Shown here: in pieces, positions 16,918 through 25,183 of the stretch
How the letters are laid out: every line of letters begins with the position of its first letter
Numbering within the stretch: position 1 is the stretch's first letter
DNA from: an uncultured Treponema sp.
GTDB lineage: Bacteria > Spirochaetota > Spirochaetia > Treponematales > Treponemataceae
Assembly: GCA_946410085.1 (NCBI GenBank)
Contig: CAMJZA010000022.1
Coordinates: 1 to 46,663 of the forward strand
Reading direction: 5' to 3'
Length of the DNA: 46,663 nucleotides
The notes under the pieces: model-generated
The model's database searches: none
Told to the model about the DNA's origin: nothing
Seen by the model: the letters and a program-made list of their open reading frames with translations, nothing else
Translations under genes and position numbers: made by a program

Positions 16918-18405
16918 ATGCACAGCCTCCATTTCTGCGTCGTAATTCCCATTTACAAAGCAAATCCTCTGGATGACGAGCTTTTCTCCATAAAAACCAC
17001 CGTGGAAAAGATGCCTGGTATCCCCGTATTCTTTGTTGCACCAAAGAAGCTTGATATATCAGCCTATGCCTCATTCCCTTCCATAGGAATCCTGCGCTTT
17101 CCCGACCGGTACTTCAAGAACCTATACGGCTATAACCGCCTGATGCTGAGTTTGAGCTTCTACAGGAGGTTCCGAAATTACAAGTACATCCTCATCGTGC
17201 AGCCGGATGCCCTCATTCTACGGGACAAGGCATATCTGGATGAGCTTCTGGACGGAAACGACTATGATTACTGGGGAGCTCCATGGAAGGATAAAATTGC
17301 ATTAAATAACATCAATTTCTTCCTGTACAGAAAATGGCTTCAGAATTTTAATTTCCTATTGAGTTTTTTCAAAAAAAAGGACCTGATCTGCGAGGTAGGG
17401 AACGGGGGACTTTCGCTCAGAAACATCAGCAAGACAGTCGCCCTGCTTAAAAGCAAATTCCTGGCAAAAACACTGTGGGGAGCAAATGAGGATGCTTTCT
17501 TCTCCTACTTCGGGCAGGAGAACAAGGTCGGTTTCACACTTGCCCCCGTGGGTCTTGCAAACAGATTCAGTTGGGAAGGCCTGTTACACGACAATCTCCA
17601 TTATGAGGATCTTTCTTTCGGGCTGCACAACTGGAGAACATATTTCCCTGACATCATGAGATACTGGGAAACACTGAGCGTGACTCCGAATTTTTTCCAT
17701 AAACCGTATGTTTACAAAATCGGTGATACCGTTTCTTTCTGTACGGAGGGATTCAACGCAACCCCGTATATGCTTTCAGGATTTTATGATACCGGTAAGG
17801 CAGGTTCCTGGACAGTGGACGACAGCGCCGAACTCCTTTTCCGAATTGGCGGTCATAAGGAAGGAAATACAATTCATGCCGAGATAGTCCTGTCTGACGT
17901 ATGGTCAGGCTGCAAGGCTGTCCTCATATATATTAACGGAGCCTTTCTGGCGCTTAGACCTGTCTTTGGAAAAACGATAACGTTCGATTTCAGATGCGAA
18001 TCCTCCGTCCTCCTGCTCAGGCTCGTCATGCTGAATCCTTTTACGCCTAGTTCCCTTGAGCTTGGCAGCCAGAGACTTCGCCTGGGGATATGCATAAAAA
18101 GCCTGCGCTTTACAGAAGAAGATTTGTATATCTACGGTGCAGGGAAAATCGGCCGGTCAGTACTGCGGCAGATGCGGAGCCTCTGCATGGAACCTGCAGC
18201 CTGCCTGGTCGCCGATACGACCCGCAATCCTTCTTCTCTTGTCGGCGTTCCCGTCATGGGCATTCAGGATATTGATATCATGAATGCCCGCGTTGTCGTA
18301 GCTGTCGGCCGGAAGCTCTGGGACGAAGTCAGGACCGCACTTACTGATAAGGGGTTTACTAAAGTAGAGCTGTATACGGACTTTTTCAGCCGAATACAGT
18401 GCTGA
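16918..18405 (+). CDS. DUF5672-like transferase with a middle beta-rich domain and C-terminal Rossmann-like module
   Basis: The 495-residue protein has three parts. Residues 5-250 resemble the DUF5672 glycosyltransferase-like family: CVVIPIYKANPLDDE, YKYILIVQPDALILRD (acidic site), YDYWGAPW, EVGNGGLSLRN and WGANEDAFFSY. Residues 270-395 are strand-rich with alternating hydrophobics (VYKIGDTVSFCTEGFN, SWTVDDSAELLFRIGG, AVLIYINGAF). This could be a beta-sandwich domain for carbohydrate contact, which I do not recognise with certainty. Residues 400-493 are the shared module (LYIYGAGKIGRSVLRQM, CLVADTTRNPSS, GVPVMGI, VVVAVGRK). The start shows only weak ribosome-site similarity. Confidence 0.72.
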   Translation: MHSLHFCVVIPIYKANPLDDELFSIKTTVEKMPGIPVFFVAPKKLDISAYASFPSIGILRFPDRYFKNLYGYNRLMLSLSFYRRFRNYKYILIVQPDALILRDKAYLDELLDGNDYDYWGAPWKDKIALNNINFFLYRKWLQNFNFLLSFFKKKDLICEVGNGGLSLRNISKTVALLKSKFLAKTLWGANEDAFFSYFGQENKVGFTLAPVGLANRFSWEGLLHDNLHYEDLSFGLHNWRTYFPDIMRYWETLSVTPNFFHKPYVYKIGDTVSFCTEGFNATPYMLSGFYDTGKAGSWTVDDSAELLFRIGGHKEGNTIHAEIVLSDVWSGCKAVLIYINGAFLALRPVFGKTITFDFRCESSVLLLRLVMLNPFTPSSLELGSQRLRLGICIKSLRFTEEDLYIYGAGKIGRSVLRQMRSLCMEPAACLVADTTRNPSSLVGVPVMGIQDIDIMNARVVVAVGRKLWDEVRTALTDKGFTKVELYTDFFSRIQC

Positions 18406-18458
18406 ACCGAATGCACGGCTCCATCGACAAACTACCGGTACAATCAAGGGGGCATACT

Positions 18459-19661
18459 ATGCCAACAATCTCAGCGATACTGCTCGTCTCTGACAGTCAG
18501 AAATATGAGCTGCGGCAGTCGCTGCTTTCCGTCTGCTCGCAGTCGAGACAAGCGGACGAGGTCATAATCGCCGACACCTCATCCGGTACCGGGAACCATG
18601 ATTTCGTAAAAGATTTGCTCCAGGAAAGCGGGAAATACATTTCCGTTGATTCTTCCGGGACTGGACAGGTTTCCGGCCGTATGAGGTTCGAAAGCGGTGC
18701 CAGGAATTCAACCGGTGACTACCTTGCCTTCCTGAAGGCCGGGGATATCTGGAACGAAGATAAGCTGAAAACTGTTGCGGCAGCACTGGAAAAGGAAGGC
18801 TGTCCAGATCTTGTCATTCATTCGTGCCTCCGGCGGATCTGCACGAGCGATGAGACGGTCTGCGTACAGGAGCTTCCGGATACCCCCCAGTTCCCCGTCT
18901 TCTATGCCCTGTCCTTCATGTCCGCAGCCGTCATGAAGCGGAACGCATTCTTTGCCCTGGAAGCGTTTTCCGCGGAAGAACTTGAAAAGCTTCGGACCGT
19001 TCCGATTGATGCCGTCCTGTCAAGCCTGAGGAGTGATGCCCGGAAAGACCGGCTTCAGGAAGAAAAGCGATTCTGGGATGACAACTACGGCTGGCTGAAG
19101 GAAAAATCCCTCCTCCAGCCGGCGGCACTGTTCTGCATCCGGACCTTCCAGAAAAGGATACCGTCGAAAGACAGCTACATGGATTTCGCCGGGAACGCCG
19201 GGCTTTCCGCTTCGGACTGCATTGAAGTGCTGTTCGGGAAAGACGATTTTGCCCGTACGGTTGAGCTGGTGCCTTCTGACGGGAAGCTTGCAGAACGCAG
19301 GCAGCGCTTCTATGTGTTTGCAAGGAACTGGCTTGAATTCAAGACTGCAGGCGGACATGTCAGCGAGAGGCTCCGGTTCCGGGGACTGTCAAAAATTGCG
19401 GTCTACGGGGCCGGGAAACACGGCAGTATTCTGTACAGCGAACTTCGAAATTCGGATGTGCAGATCCTGTTCTGGCTTGACTCATCCCCCCGGGCGGACT
19501 CATTCCTCGGCATTCCCGTATTCCGGGAAGTCTCAAGGGAAACGGCTGACAGTGTCGACGGCATAGTCGTCACGCCCTTCCTTGAGTTCACGGCAATCTC
19601 TGAGTCCCTGAAGCAGTCCGGATTCAGAAAAATCATTTCCATAGAGGACGTGACGAAATAG
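18459..19661 (+). CDS. divergent family 2 glycosyltransferase with C-terminal Rossmann-like module
   Basis: I place the start at ATG 18459, six bases after AAGGGGG; an upstream in-frame ATG at 18399 overlaps the preceding gene and would add 20 unmatched residues. The 400-residue product begins ISAILLVSDSQKYELRQSLL and has QADEVIIADTSSGTGN, RNSTGDYLAFLKAGDIWNEDK. This is a GT2 layout in which the usual D-x-D is replaced by KAGD, so metal binding may be weakened. The module at about 308-398 is intact (IAVYGAGKHGSILYSEL, LFWLDSSPRADSF, GIPVFRE, IVVTPFLE). From here to 26.5 kb the genes are visibly more G+C-rich than the upstream half. Confidence 0.76.
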   Translation: MPTISAILLVSDSQKYELRQSLLSVCSQSRQADEVIIADTSSGTGNHDFVKDLLQESGKYISVDSSGTGQVSGRMRFESGARNSTGDYLAFLKAGDIWNEDKLKTVAAALEKEGCPDLVIHSCLRRICTSDETVCVQELPDTPQFPVFYALSFMSAAVMKRNAFFALEAFSAEELEKLRTVPIDAVLSSLRSDARKDRLQEEKRFWDDNYGWLKEKSLLQPAALFCIRTFQKRIPSKDSYMDFAGNAGLSASDCIEVLFGKDDFARTVELVPSDGKLAERRQRFYVFARNWLEFKTAGGHVSERLRFRGLSKIAVYGAGKHGSILYSELRNSDVQILFWLDSSPRADSFLGIPVFREVSRETADSVDGIVVTPFLEFTAISESLKQSGFRKIISIEDVTK

Positions 19662-19663
19662 CC

Positions 19664-21298
19664 ATGGCAAAACTGGACATCCGTTTCTATGGAAAGTGTG
19701 AAGCCACCTCCCTGACCGGTCAGGAAAAGGACATTGCCCGCTATATATACAGGAATTCCTCCGGTGAAGACTATTCCGAGGCGATAAAGGGCGACGGAAG
19801 ATATTTCATCAGATATAATTTCAGCGACTACCGGTCCGCCATTTTGAGGTGGTACCCGTTCAGGACTGGTTCCGATGTACTGGAGATAAATGCTGAATAC
19901 GGGGCAATGACGGGTGCGCTGTGCGATGCCTGTGCTTCCGTTACCGTCACCGAGGATTCCCTTTTCAGGGCACGGCTCATCTGTGACCGTTATGCGGGAC
20001 GAGGGAACCTGACGGTATATGCCGCGGATTACCGGGATATCGGATTCGGGCGGATGTTTGACTACATAGTGTTCTTCAGGACCCTGGAAACGGTCCCTGA
20101 TCCTGCAGAGGTACTTGTACATCTGAAAAGCCTGCTCAGGCCCGGCGGAGTACTCCTTCTGGAAACGGAAAACCAGTACGGCATCCAGTACCTTGCCGGG
20201 AGGAAGGAGTCTCACTCCGGCATTCCGTTCGACAGCATCGCAGGCTATCCGGGCAGGCAGAGCGGCAGGGGCTACAGCAGGGCAGATCTTGATGATCTGC
20301 TCGTCAGGTCCGGCTTTCCGTTCCGGCGTTTTTTCTATCCCTTCCCTGACTATATTGCTCCGAGGGCCGTCTATTCCGATGAAGGACTGCCGGAAGCAAA
20401 CATAACCGAGCGGCTTACCGTCACGTACCATGAAGGTTCTTCCTACGCAGTCGCCGGGGAGGAACAGCTTTTCATAGACTGCGTAAGGAACAGGGTCTAC
20501 CCGTTCGTCTCCAACCACTTTATTGTGGAGGCTTCTGGTTCTGCATCTGCGTTGTCCGGCGTCAGGTCATGTACGCTCAGCCCCTACCGGGTGCGGGAAA
20601 AAGCCTTTGCCACGATAATACGCTCCGACGGAATTGTGCAGAAGAAGGGCATGTTCCCCGAGTCAGCGGGGTATGCCGCATACCTGCAGGCCATTTCAGA
20701 CGAACTTGCCAAGACAGGTGTTGAGGTCCTGCCGATGAGGCGGGAGGGGAACTCCCTTTTCATGGATTTCGTTGAGGCAGATACGGTACAGATGGTTCTG
20801 CGGAAACTGGTAAAATCAGGTGACAGGAAAGGGGCTGCAGAGAGAATATTCAGCATTTTCGACAGGATCTGGGAGAACATCCTGCAGTCATCCGTACTGT
20901 CTGACCGGTGTGCCTTCGGCACAGGGGGACTTGACGTAGGACCGATTTTAAAGAAAGCCTACGCCGAAATGGTAACGATAAACAGCTTCTGGACGGACGA
21001 CGGCCTGCTTTTTTTCGATCAGGAAGTCGTGAAGGATGATTACCCCGCCAGATATGTCCTGTGGAGGAGTATCCATCTGCTTTACGGGCAGCAGCCTGAT
21101 GCGGAGGACGTCATACCGAGGAAACGGATGCTTGAGCATTATGGGATTACGGCTGCCACGGAAGAACTGTTCGGCAGGCTGGAAGCAGAACTCGGCGAAT
21201 CCGAAAACCCCTATATTGTTTTCTTTGACGGCGCCCCTTCTCCCGGACAGACGGCGCGGAACAGGATGAAGCTTCTGGAGTGCGGTGATGGCAGATGA
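19664..21298 (+). CDS. SAM methyltransferase-like domain fused to a kinase-like domain
   Basis: The 544-residue protein starts two bases after the previous stop. Residues 60-190 are a class I methyltransferase fold: DVLEINAEYGAMTGALCD (SAM loop), VTVTEDSLFRARLI, FDYIVFFRTLETVPDPAEVL and LRPGGVLLLETEN. The second half (about 290-520) resembles aminoglycoside phosphotransferase/choline-kinase-like domains often found fused to methyltransferases in polysaccharide loci. SDGIVQKKGMFPESAGYAAY would be the N-lobe, and FWTDDGLLFFDQEVVKDDYP the acidic motif with the following Y-x-L-x-R-x-I helix. Kinase activity is inference. It stands directly before a cytidylyltransferase and LicD, so it could supply a phosphorylated alcohol for CDP activation. 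It carries no Rossmann module of the shared type. Confidence 0.68.
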   Translation: MAKLDIRFYGKCEATSLTGQEKDIARYIYRNSSGEDYSEAIKGDGRYFIRYNFSDYRSAILRWYPFRTGSDVLEINAEYGAMTGALCDACASVTVTEDSLFRARLICDRYAGRGNLTVYAADYRDIGFGRMFDYIVFFRTLETVPDPAEVLVHLKSLLRPGGVLLLETENQYGIQYLAGRKESHSGIPFDSIAGYPGRQSGRGYSRADLDDLLVRSGFPFRRFFYPFPDYIAPRAVYSDEGLPEANITERLTVTYHEGSSYAVAGEEQLFIDCVRNRVYPFVSNHFIVEASGSASALSGVRSCTLSPYRVREKAFATIIRSDGIVQKKGMFPESAGYAAYLQAISDELAKTGVEVLPMRREGNSLFMDFVEADTVQMVLRKLVKSGDRKGAAERIFSIFDRIWENILQSSVLSDRCAFGTGGLDVGPILKKAYAEMVTINSFWTDDGLLFFDQEVVKDDYPARYVLWRSIHLLYGQQPDAEDVIPRKRMLEHYGITAATEELFGRLEAELGESENPYIVFFDGAPSPGQTARNRMKLLECGDGR

Positions 21299-21737
21299 CT
21301 TGAGTGCAATAGGACACTACAATACCGGCTACATCTGCGGGGTGTTCGACCTTTTTCATGCGGGGCACCTCGCCATCCTCCGCCGCTGCAGGGAACACTG
21401 TGACCGACTCATTGTGGGCGTTGACTCCGACGACCTAACGGAGCTGTACAAGTCAAGGAGGCCCGTCATAAATCAGGATGACCGTATGGATATCATACGT
21501 GCAATACGCTACGTGGATGAGGCCGTACTCGTTGATTTTCATAACGATTCACCCGAACGTGCATGGGAGCTGTACCGATTCGACGTGCAGTTCTGCGGCG
21601 ACGACCATGAAAAGGCTCTGCAGGGAGCAAGGATCTGGCTGCGGGAGCACGGGTCCGACCTCGTGTTCTTCCCGTACACAAAAAGAATCAGTTCGACAAT
21701 GATAAGGAAACAGACAGGGAGGCAGCAGGATGAGTGA
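21288..21737 (+). CDS. cytidylyltransferase (TagD/LicC-like nucleotidyltransferase)
   Basis: The 149-residue protein has all signatures of the glycerol-3-phosphate/ethanolamine-phosphate cytidylyltransferase family: GVFDLFHAGHLAIL with the catalytic H-x-G-H, LIVGVDSDDLTELYKSRRP with the lysine, DRMDIIRAIRYVDE, and KRISSTMIR, the C-terminal S-S/T-x-I-R nucleotide motif. It most likely makes a CDP-alcohol (CDP-choline, CDP-glycerol, CDP-ribitol or similar) from CTP and a phosphorylated alcohol; the exact alcohol is not readable. ATG 21288 is preferred over GTG 21285 because GGAG lies 8 bases ahead. It overlaps the upstream gene by 11 bases and the downstream one by 8, giving a coupled trio with the LicD protein as likely user of the product. 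Confidence 0.85.
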   Translation: MADDLSAIGHYNTGYICGVFDLFHAGHLAILRRCREHCDRLIVGVDSDDLTELYKSRRPVINQDDRMDIIRAIRYVDEAVLVDFHNDSPERAWELYRFDVQFCGDDHEKALQGARIWLREHGSDLVFFPYTKRISSTMIRKQTGRQQDE

Positions 21738-23349
21738 CGGGACATACAAGACCGGATATGTCTGCGGGTTCTTTGACGGACCGCCCGGCATGGAAACTAT
21801 TCAGCTGCTTGCAGCGTGCAGGAGCCGGTGCAGCCGGCTTATAGCCGGCTGCATTTCCGACGACCTGATGCTGAGGCTTCTGGACCGGCCTCCCGAGTAC
21901 CCTTTTGAAACAAGAAAAAAGGTCCTGCTCCAGCTCCGCAGTGTCGACGAAGTTGTTGAAGTCGGCTGGGACAACTTCGGCAGGCAGGAAAGCTTCGGGC
22001 AGCTGCACTATGATGTCTGCTTCTGCGGTTCGGAGTACGGGCTGCCCTATCTGCAGGACAAGGCATTCCTTGAGAAACGCGGAGCAGAGCTCAGTCTGCT
22101 TCCAGGACTGACTCTTGACCTGCACGGCAGGGCCCTGGAAGCGGCACTGGACTCCGCGTCCAAGGACAGGGACATCGTGCTTTTCGGAACCGGCAGGTAT
22201 TTTGATGCCTATATGAAAATATGCGGGGACAGGTTTCCGCCCCGCTATGCCGTGGACAGTGATGTACGGAAGCACGGGACGGAAAAGGGAGGAGTCAGGA
22301 TTTTCAGCCCGGACAGGCTCCTGGAGCATGCAGAAAAGAAGCCGTTCGTCGTAATATGCGCCAAAAACTGTACGGAAATGAAGGAACAGCTTGTACAGCT
22401 CGGCGGCATAGACTTCAGGACCCTGTACGCCGCCGGGGAATTCGCCCTCTGTGACGAATACGCAGTACTGCTCGGAGAAGAAAAAGCGTATGTGAAAGAA
22501 TCCCACCGGATGCTGCTGCTGTGCCTCCGTGAATTCGACCGGGTGTGCAGGAAGTACGGCCTGAAATACTTCCTGCAGGGAGGAAGCCTCATCGGGGCCG
22601 TTCGGCACCATGCGCTCATTCCCTGGGATGACGACGCTGACGTCGCCATGTTCAGGGAAGACTTCGAGAAGCTCAAATCCGCTGCGCAGTCAGAATGGGG
22701 GAGCGGGGATTTCCGCCTCGTGTCCTATGACGGAATCGGCAGGAACGTATTCCACGACTTCATGACCCGGCTGGTGTACGTAAAGGAAAGCATCCCGACC
22801 AGTGCCCTCAGGAAGAGCGGAGGCCGCCTGCGGCCGGAGCTGAAGGACAGGATGGTCATGGACATATACATCCTGGATGAGGCAGACGGAGATGAACGGA
22901 AGCATGCTGCCCAGGTTTTCAGGATCAAAACCCTGTACGGACTGGCAATGGGACACAGGGTACGGATTGCCCCCTCTGACTATGAAGGCTGCAGCGCCTT
23001 CGTAAAGGCAGCCGTACGCTCCCTGTCCCTTCTGGGCAGGCTGCTTCCCCTGCCGCTGATTTTCCGGCTCTATGAGCGGACTTGCCGTAAATACCGGATG
23101 AGGGCCGGCAGCTCCGGCAGGGTATATGAGGTGAATTCCCCCCTGTGTAACCTGAACATGAGAATAGACAGGTCTCTGTTCGGAAACGGAACCTGCCTTG
23201 ACGTCTCAGGATATGCCGTCATGGTTCCGGAACATTACGCAGAGTACCTTGAAGTGCACGGCTACCGTAATTTCATGCAGTTCCCGCCGGGAAACGTGCG
23301 GAAGCCGACCCACTGGATAAAGACCCCCGGGGTCAAGTACACACTGTAG
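21730..23349 (+). CDS. degenerate cytidylyltransferase – Rossmann-like module – LicD transferase fusion
   Basis: Three domains in 539 residues. Residues 8-130 follow the cytidylyltransferase just upstream (TGYVCGFFDGPPGMETIQ, LIAGCISDDLMLRLLDRP, CFCGSEYG). The catalytic H-x-G-H is replaced by PPGM and the S-S-T-x-I-R motif is missing, so this copy should be inactive. Residues 148-245 are the shared module (IVLFGTGRYFDAYM, YAVDSDVRKHG, VRIFSPD, VVICAKN). Residues 257-539 are a LicD domain with FLQGGSLIGAVRHHALIPW followed by DDDADVAM, the acidic nucleotidyl/phospho-transferase site, and a KTPGVKYTL end. LicD proteins transfer phosphocholine or other alcohol phosphates from CDP carriers to glycans. 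The start overlaps the upstream stop region. Confidence 0.84.
   Translation: MSDGTYKTGYVCGFFDGPPGMETIQLLAACRSRCSRLIAGCISDDLMLRLLDRPPEYPFETRKKVLLQLRSVDEVVEVGWDNFGRQESFGQLHYDVCFCGSEYGLPYLQDKAFLEKRGAELSLLPGLTLDLHGRALEAALDSASKDRDIVLFGTGRYFDAYMKICGDRFPPRYAVDSDVRKHGTEKGGVRIFSPDRLLEHAEKKPFVVICAKNCTEMKEQLVQLGGIDFRTLYAAGEFALCDEYAVLLGEEKAYVKESHRMLLLCLREFDRVCRKYGLKYFLQGGSLIGAVRHHALIPWDDDADVAMFREDFEKLKSAAQSEWGSGDFRLVSYDGIGRNVFHDFMTRLVYVKESIPTSALRKSGGRLRPELKDRMVMDIYILDEADGDERKHAAQVFRIKTLYGLAMGHRVRIAPSDYEGCSAFVKAAVRSLSLLGRLLPLPLIFRLYERTCRKYRMRAGSSGRVYEVNSPLCNLNMRIDRSLFGNGTCLDVSGYAVMVPEHYAEYLEVHGYRNFMQFPPGNVRKPTHWIKTPGVKYTL
21829..21853 (+). repeat. perfect 11-bp inverted repeat inside coding sequence
   Basis: TGCAGCCGGCT, a TAT loop and AGCCGGCTGCA form a perfect G+C-rich hairpin within the degenerate cytidylyltransferase part of the fusion gene. 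It may simply reflect codon choice (SRLIAGC). Confidence 0.7.
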
Positions 23350-23379
23350 CCGTATCTGAAAGGAGCTTTTCCCGTTACC

Positions 23380-25170
23380 ATGAAATCGTTCAACACATTC
23401 TCAGAAATCTGCAGGAAATCCCTGTACATATTCGACCGCAGGCAGAAGCGACGCCTCGTATTCATGATCCTGATATCCTTCATGGAGGTAGCCTTCGAGC
23501 TTGCAGGTGTCGTCTCGGTCTACCCCTTCATTGCCCTGATCCTGAACCCCGGGATGATACAGAGTAATGCGGTTCTCCGCTTCCTCTATCAGGTGTCGGG
23601 CTGCAGGAGCAACGAGGCCTTCTTCGCCCTCGTCGCCCTGGGAATCATCCTCCTGTACCTGGTGAAGAACGCCTTCAACGCAACCGCAGGCTACTTCCGC
23701 TACGGCTTCGTGTGCAACACGCAGCGGGAAATCAGCGTCCGCCTGATGCGGGGCTACATGGGCGAAAGCTATACCTTCTTCCTGAAGAACAACTCCTCCG
23801 TCCTGATGCGGGGCGTCGGAGGCGACGTGAGTACCTTCTTTAACATGGTACTCCAGTGCCTCTACTTCTTCTCGGACGGCCTCATCATACTCTCCTTCGG
23901 CTCCGTCCTCTTCTTCATGGACTTTACGCTCTCCCTCACCTGCTTCATCGTCATGTTCCTGTTCGTCGCCGTCTTCGTCCGGTGGAATAAGAAGCGGGCG
24001 GCGCACTACGGGAAGAAGACACAGGAGGTCTCCGGCCGTACGACGCAGTGGCTGCAGCAGGCATTCGGCGGAATAAAGGAAATAAAAATCCTCCGCCGCG
24101 AGGAGTACTTCATCCGCAACTTCGAGGAGAACTGCGCCGCCGCAAACAGGATGGGCCAGCGCTTCATGTTCCTGAACCAGATCCCCCACATCGTGCTGGA
24201 GTGCTTCTGCACGGCGGCAGTCCTCTCCGTCATCGTCGTCAGGGTCTTCCAGGGGACGGACGTGAACGTCTTCATGCCGAAGATGGCCGTCTTTGCCATG
24301 TCCCTGTTCAGGGTCTTCCCGCGCGTGAGCCGCCTGAACCAGAGCCTGAACACGATGATCTTCTCCTACCCCTTCCTCAGCACGGTTTACAATGACATCA
24401 GGCTCACCGAAGGCCATACGGCGGAAGTCCGGCAGGATCAGGATGCCGGCAGGAAGGAAGGCGGACTGACCTTTGAGTCGGAAATCAGGCTGGAGGACGT
24501 GCACTATACTTATCCAAATACGGAGGCTGAGGTCCTGTCGGACATCAGCCTGACCGTGAAGAAGGGGCAGGCGGTCGGGCTTGTGGGGGCGTCGGGGGCG
24601 GGCAAGAGCACGCTGGCGGACGTGCTGCTTGGAATCCTGGAGCCTGCCGGCGGCAGGATTCTGTGTGACGGGAAGGACATTGCACTCCATGCGGCCGAGT
24701 GGTCGGCGAAGCTCGGCTATATCCCCCAGTCGATCTTCCTTTCCGACGACACCATACGGAACAACGTCGCCTTCGGTCTTGAGGTCGGCCCTGAGGTTGA
24801 CCGGAAGGTGTGGGAAGCGCTGGAGCGGGCCCAGCTTGCAGACTACGTGCGTACCCTGCCGGAAGGGCTTGATACGATGGTCGGCGAGCGGGGCGTGCGG
24901 TTCTCGGGCGGCCAGCGGCAGCGGATCGGCATTGCCCGCGCCCTGTACAACAACCCCGACATCCTCGTCCTCGACGAGGCGACGAGTGCGCTGGACAGCG
25001 AGACTGAGCAGGCCGTTATGGATTCGATTGAGCGCCTGCTCGGGCACAAAACCATGGTCATCATAGCCCACCGCATTACGACTGTACGGAACTGCGACGT
25101 GATCTACCGGGTTGAAGGCGGCGGGGTCCGGCAGGTCACGTACGAAGAGCTGCTGAAGAGCATCAGGTAA
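23380..25170 (+). CDS. ABC transporter, fused permease–ATPase (PglK/MsbA-like flippase)
   Basis: The 596-residue half-transporter has an N-terminal membrane domain of about six segments (residues 20-330). Its YPFIALILNPGMIQSNAVL region resembles the opening of PglK-type lipid-linked oligosaccharide flippases. The ATPase domain has Walker A GASGAGKST near 405, a Q-loop in LGYIPQSIFLSD, the signature RFSGGQRQRIGIARAL near 507, Walker B LVLDEATSALD and the switch histidine in IIAHR. It most likely homodimerises in the inner membrane and exports the lipid-linked glycan made by this locus. AAGGAG lies 14 bases before the ATG, longer than usual. Codon choice is strongly C-ending, which produces a very long antisense open frame. 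Confidence 0.88.
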   Translation: MKSFNTFSEICRKSLYIFDRRQKRRLVFMILISFMEVAFELAGVVSVYPFIALILNPGMIQSNAVLRFLYQVSGCRSNEAFFALVALGIILLYLVKNAFNATAGYFRYGFVCNTQREISVRLMRGYMGESYTFFLKNNSSVLMRGVGGDVSTFFNMVLQCLYFFSDGLIILSFGSVLFFMDFTLSLTCFIVMFLFVAVFVRWNKKRAAHYGKKTQEVSGRTTQWLQQAFGGIKEIKILRREEYFIRNFEENCAAANRMGQRFMFLNQIPHIVLECFCTAAVLSVIVVRVFQGTDVNVFMPKMAVFAMSLFRVFPRVSRLNQSLNTMIFSYPFLSTVYNDIRLTEGHTAEVRQDQDAGRKEGGLTFESEIRLEDVHYTYPNTEAEVLSDISLTVKKGQAVGLVGASGAGKSTLADVLLGILEPAGGRILCDGKDIALHAAEWSAKLGYIPQSIFLSDDTIRNNVAFGLEVGPEVDRKVWEALERAQLADYVRTLPEGLDTMVGERGVRFSGGQRQRIGIARALYNNPDILVLDEATSALDSETEQAVMDSIERLLGHKTMVIIAHRITTVRNCDVIYRVEGGGVRQVTYEELLKSIR

Positions 25171-25183
25171 CGGGACGCACCTC

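Noticed and set aside
19403-20518. A 371-codon minus-strand frame
   Set aside because: It is antisense to the GT2 module end and the methyltransferase; no domain is recognisable.
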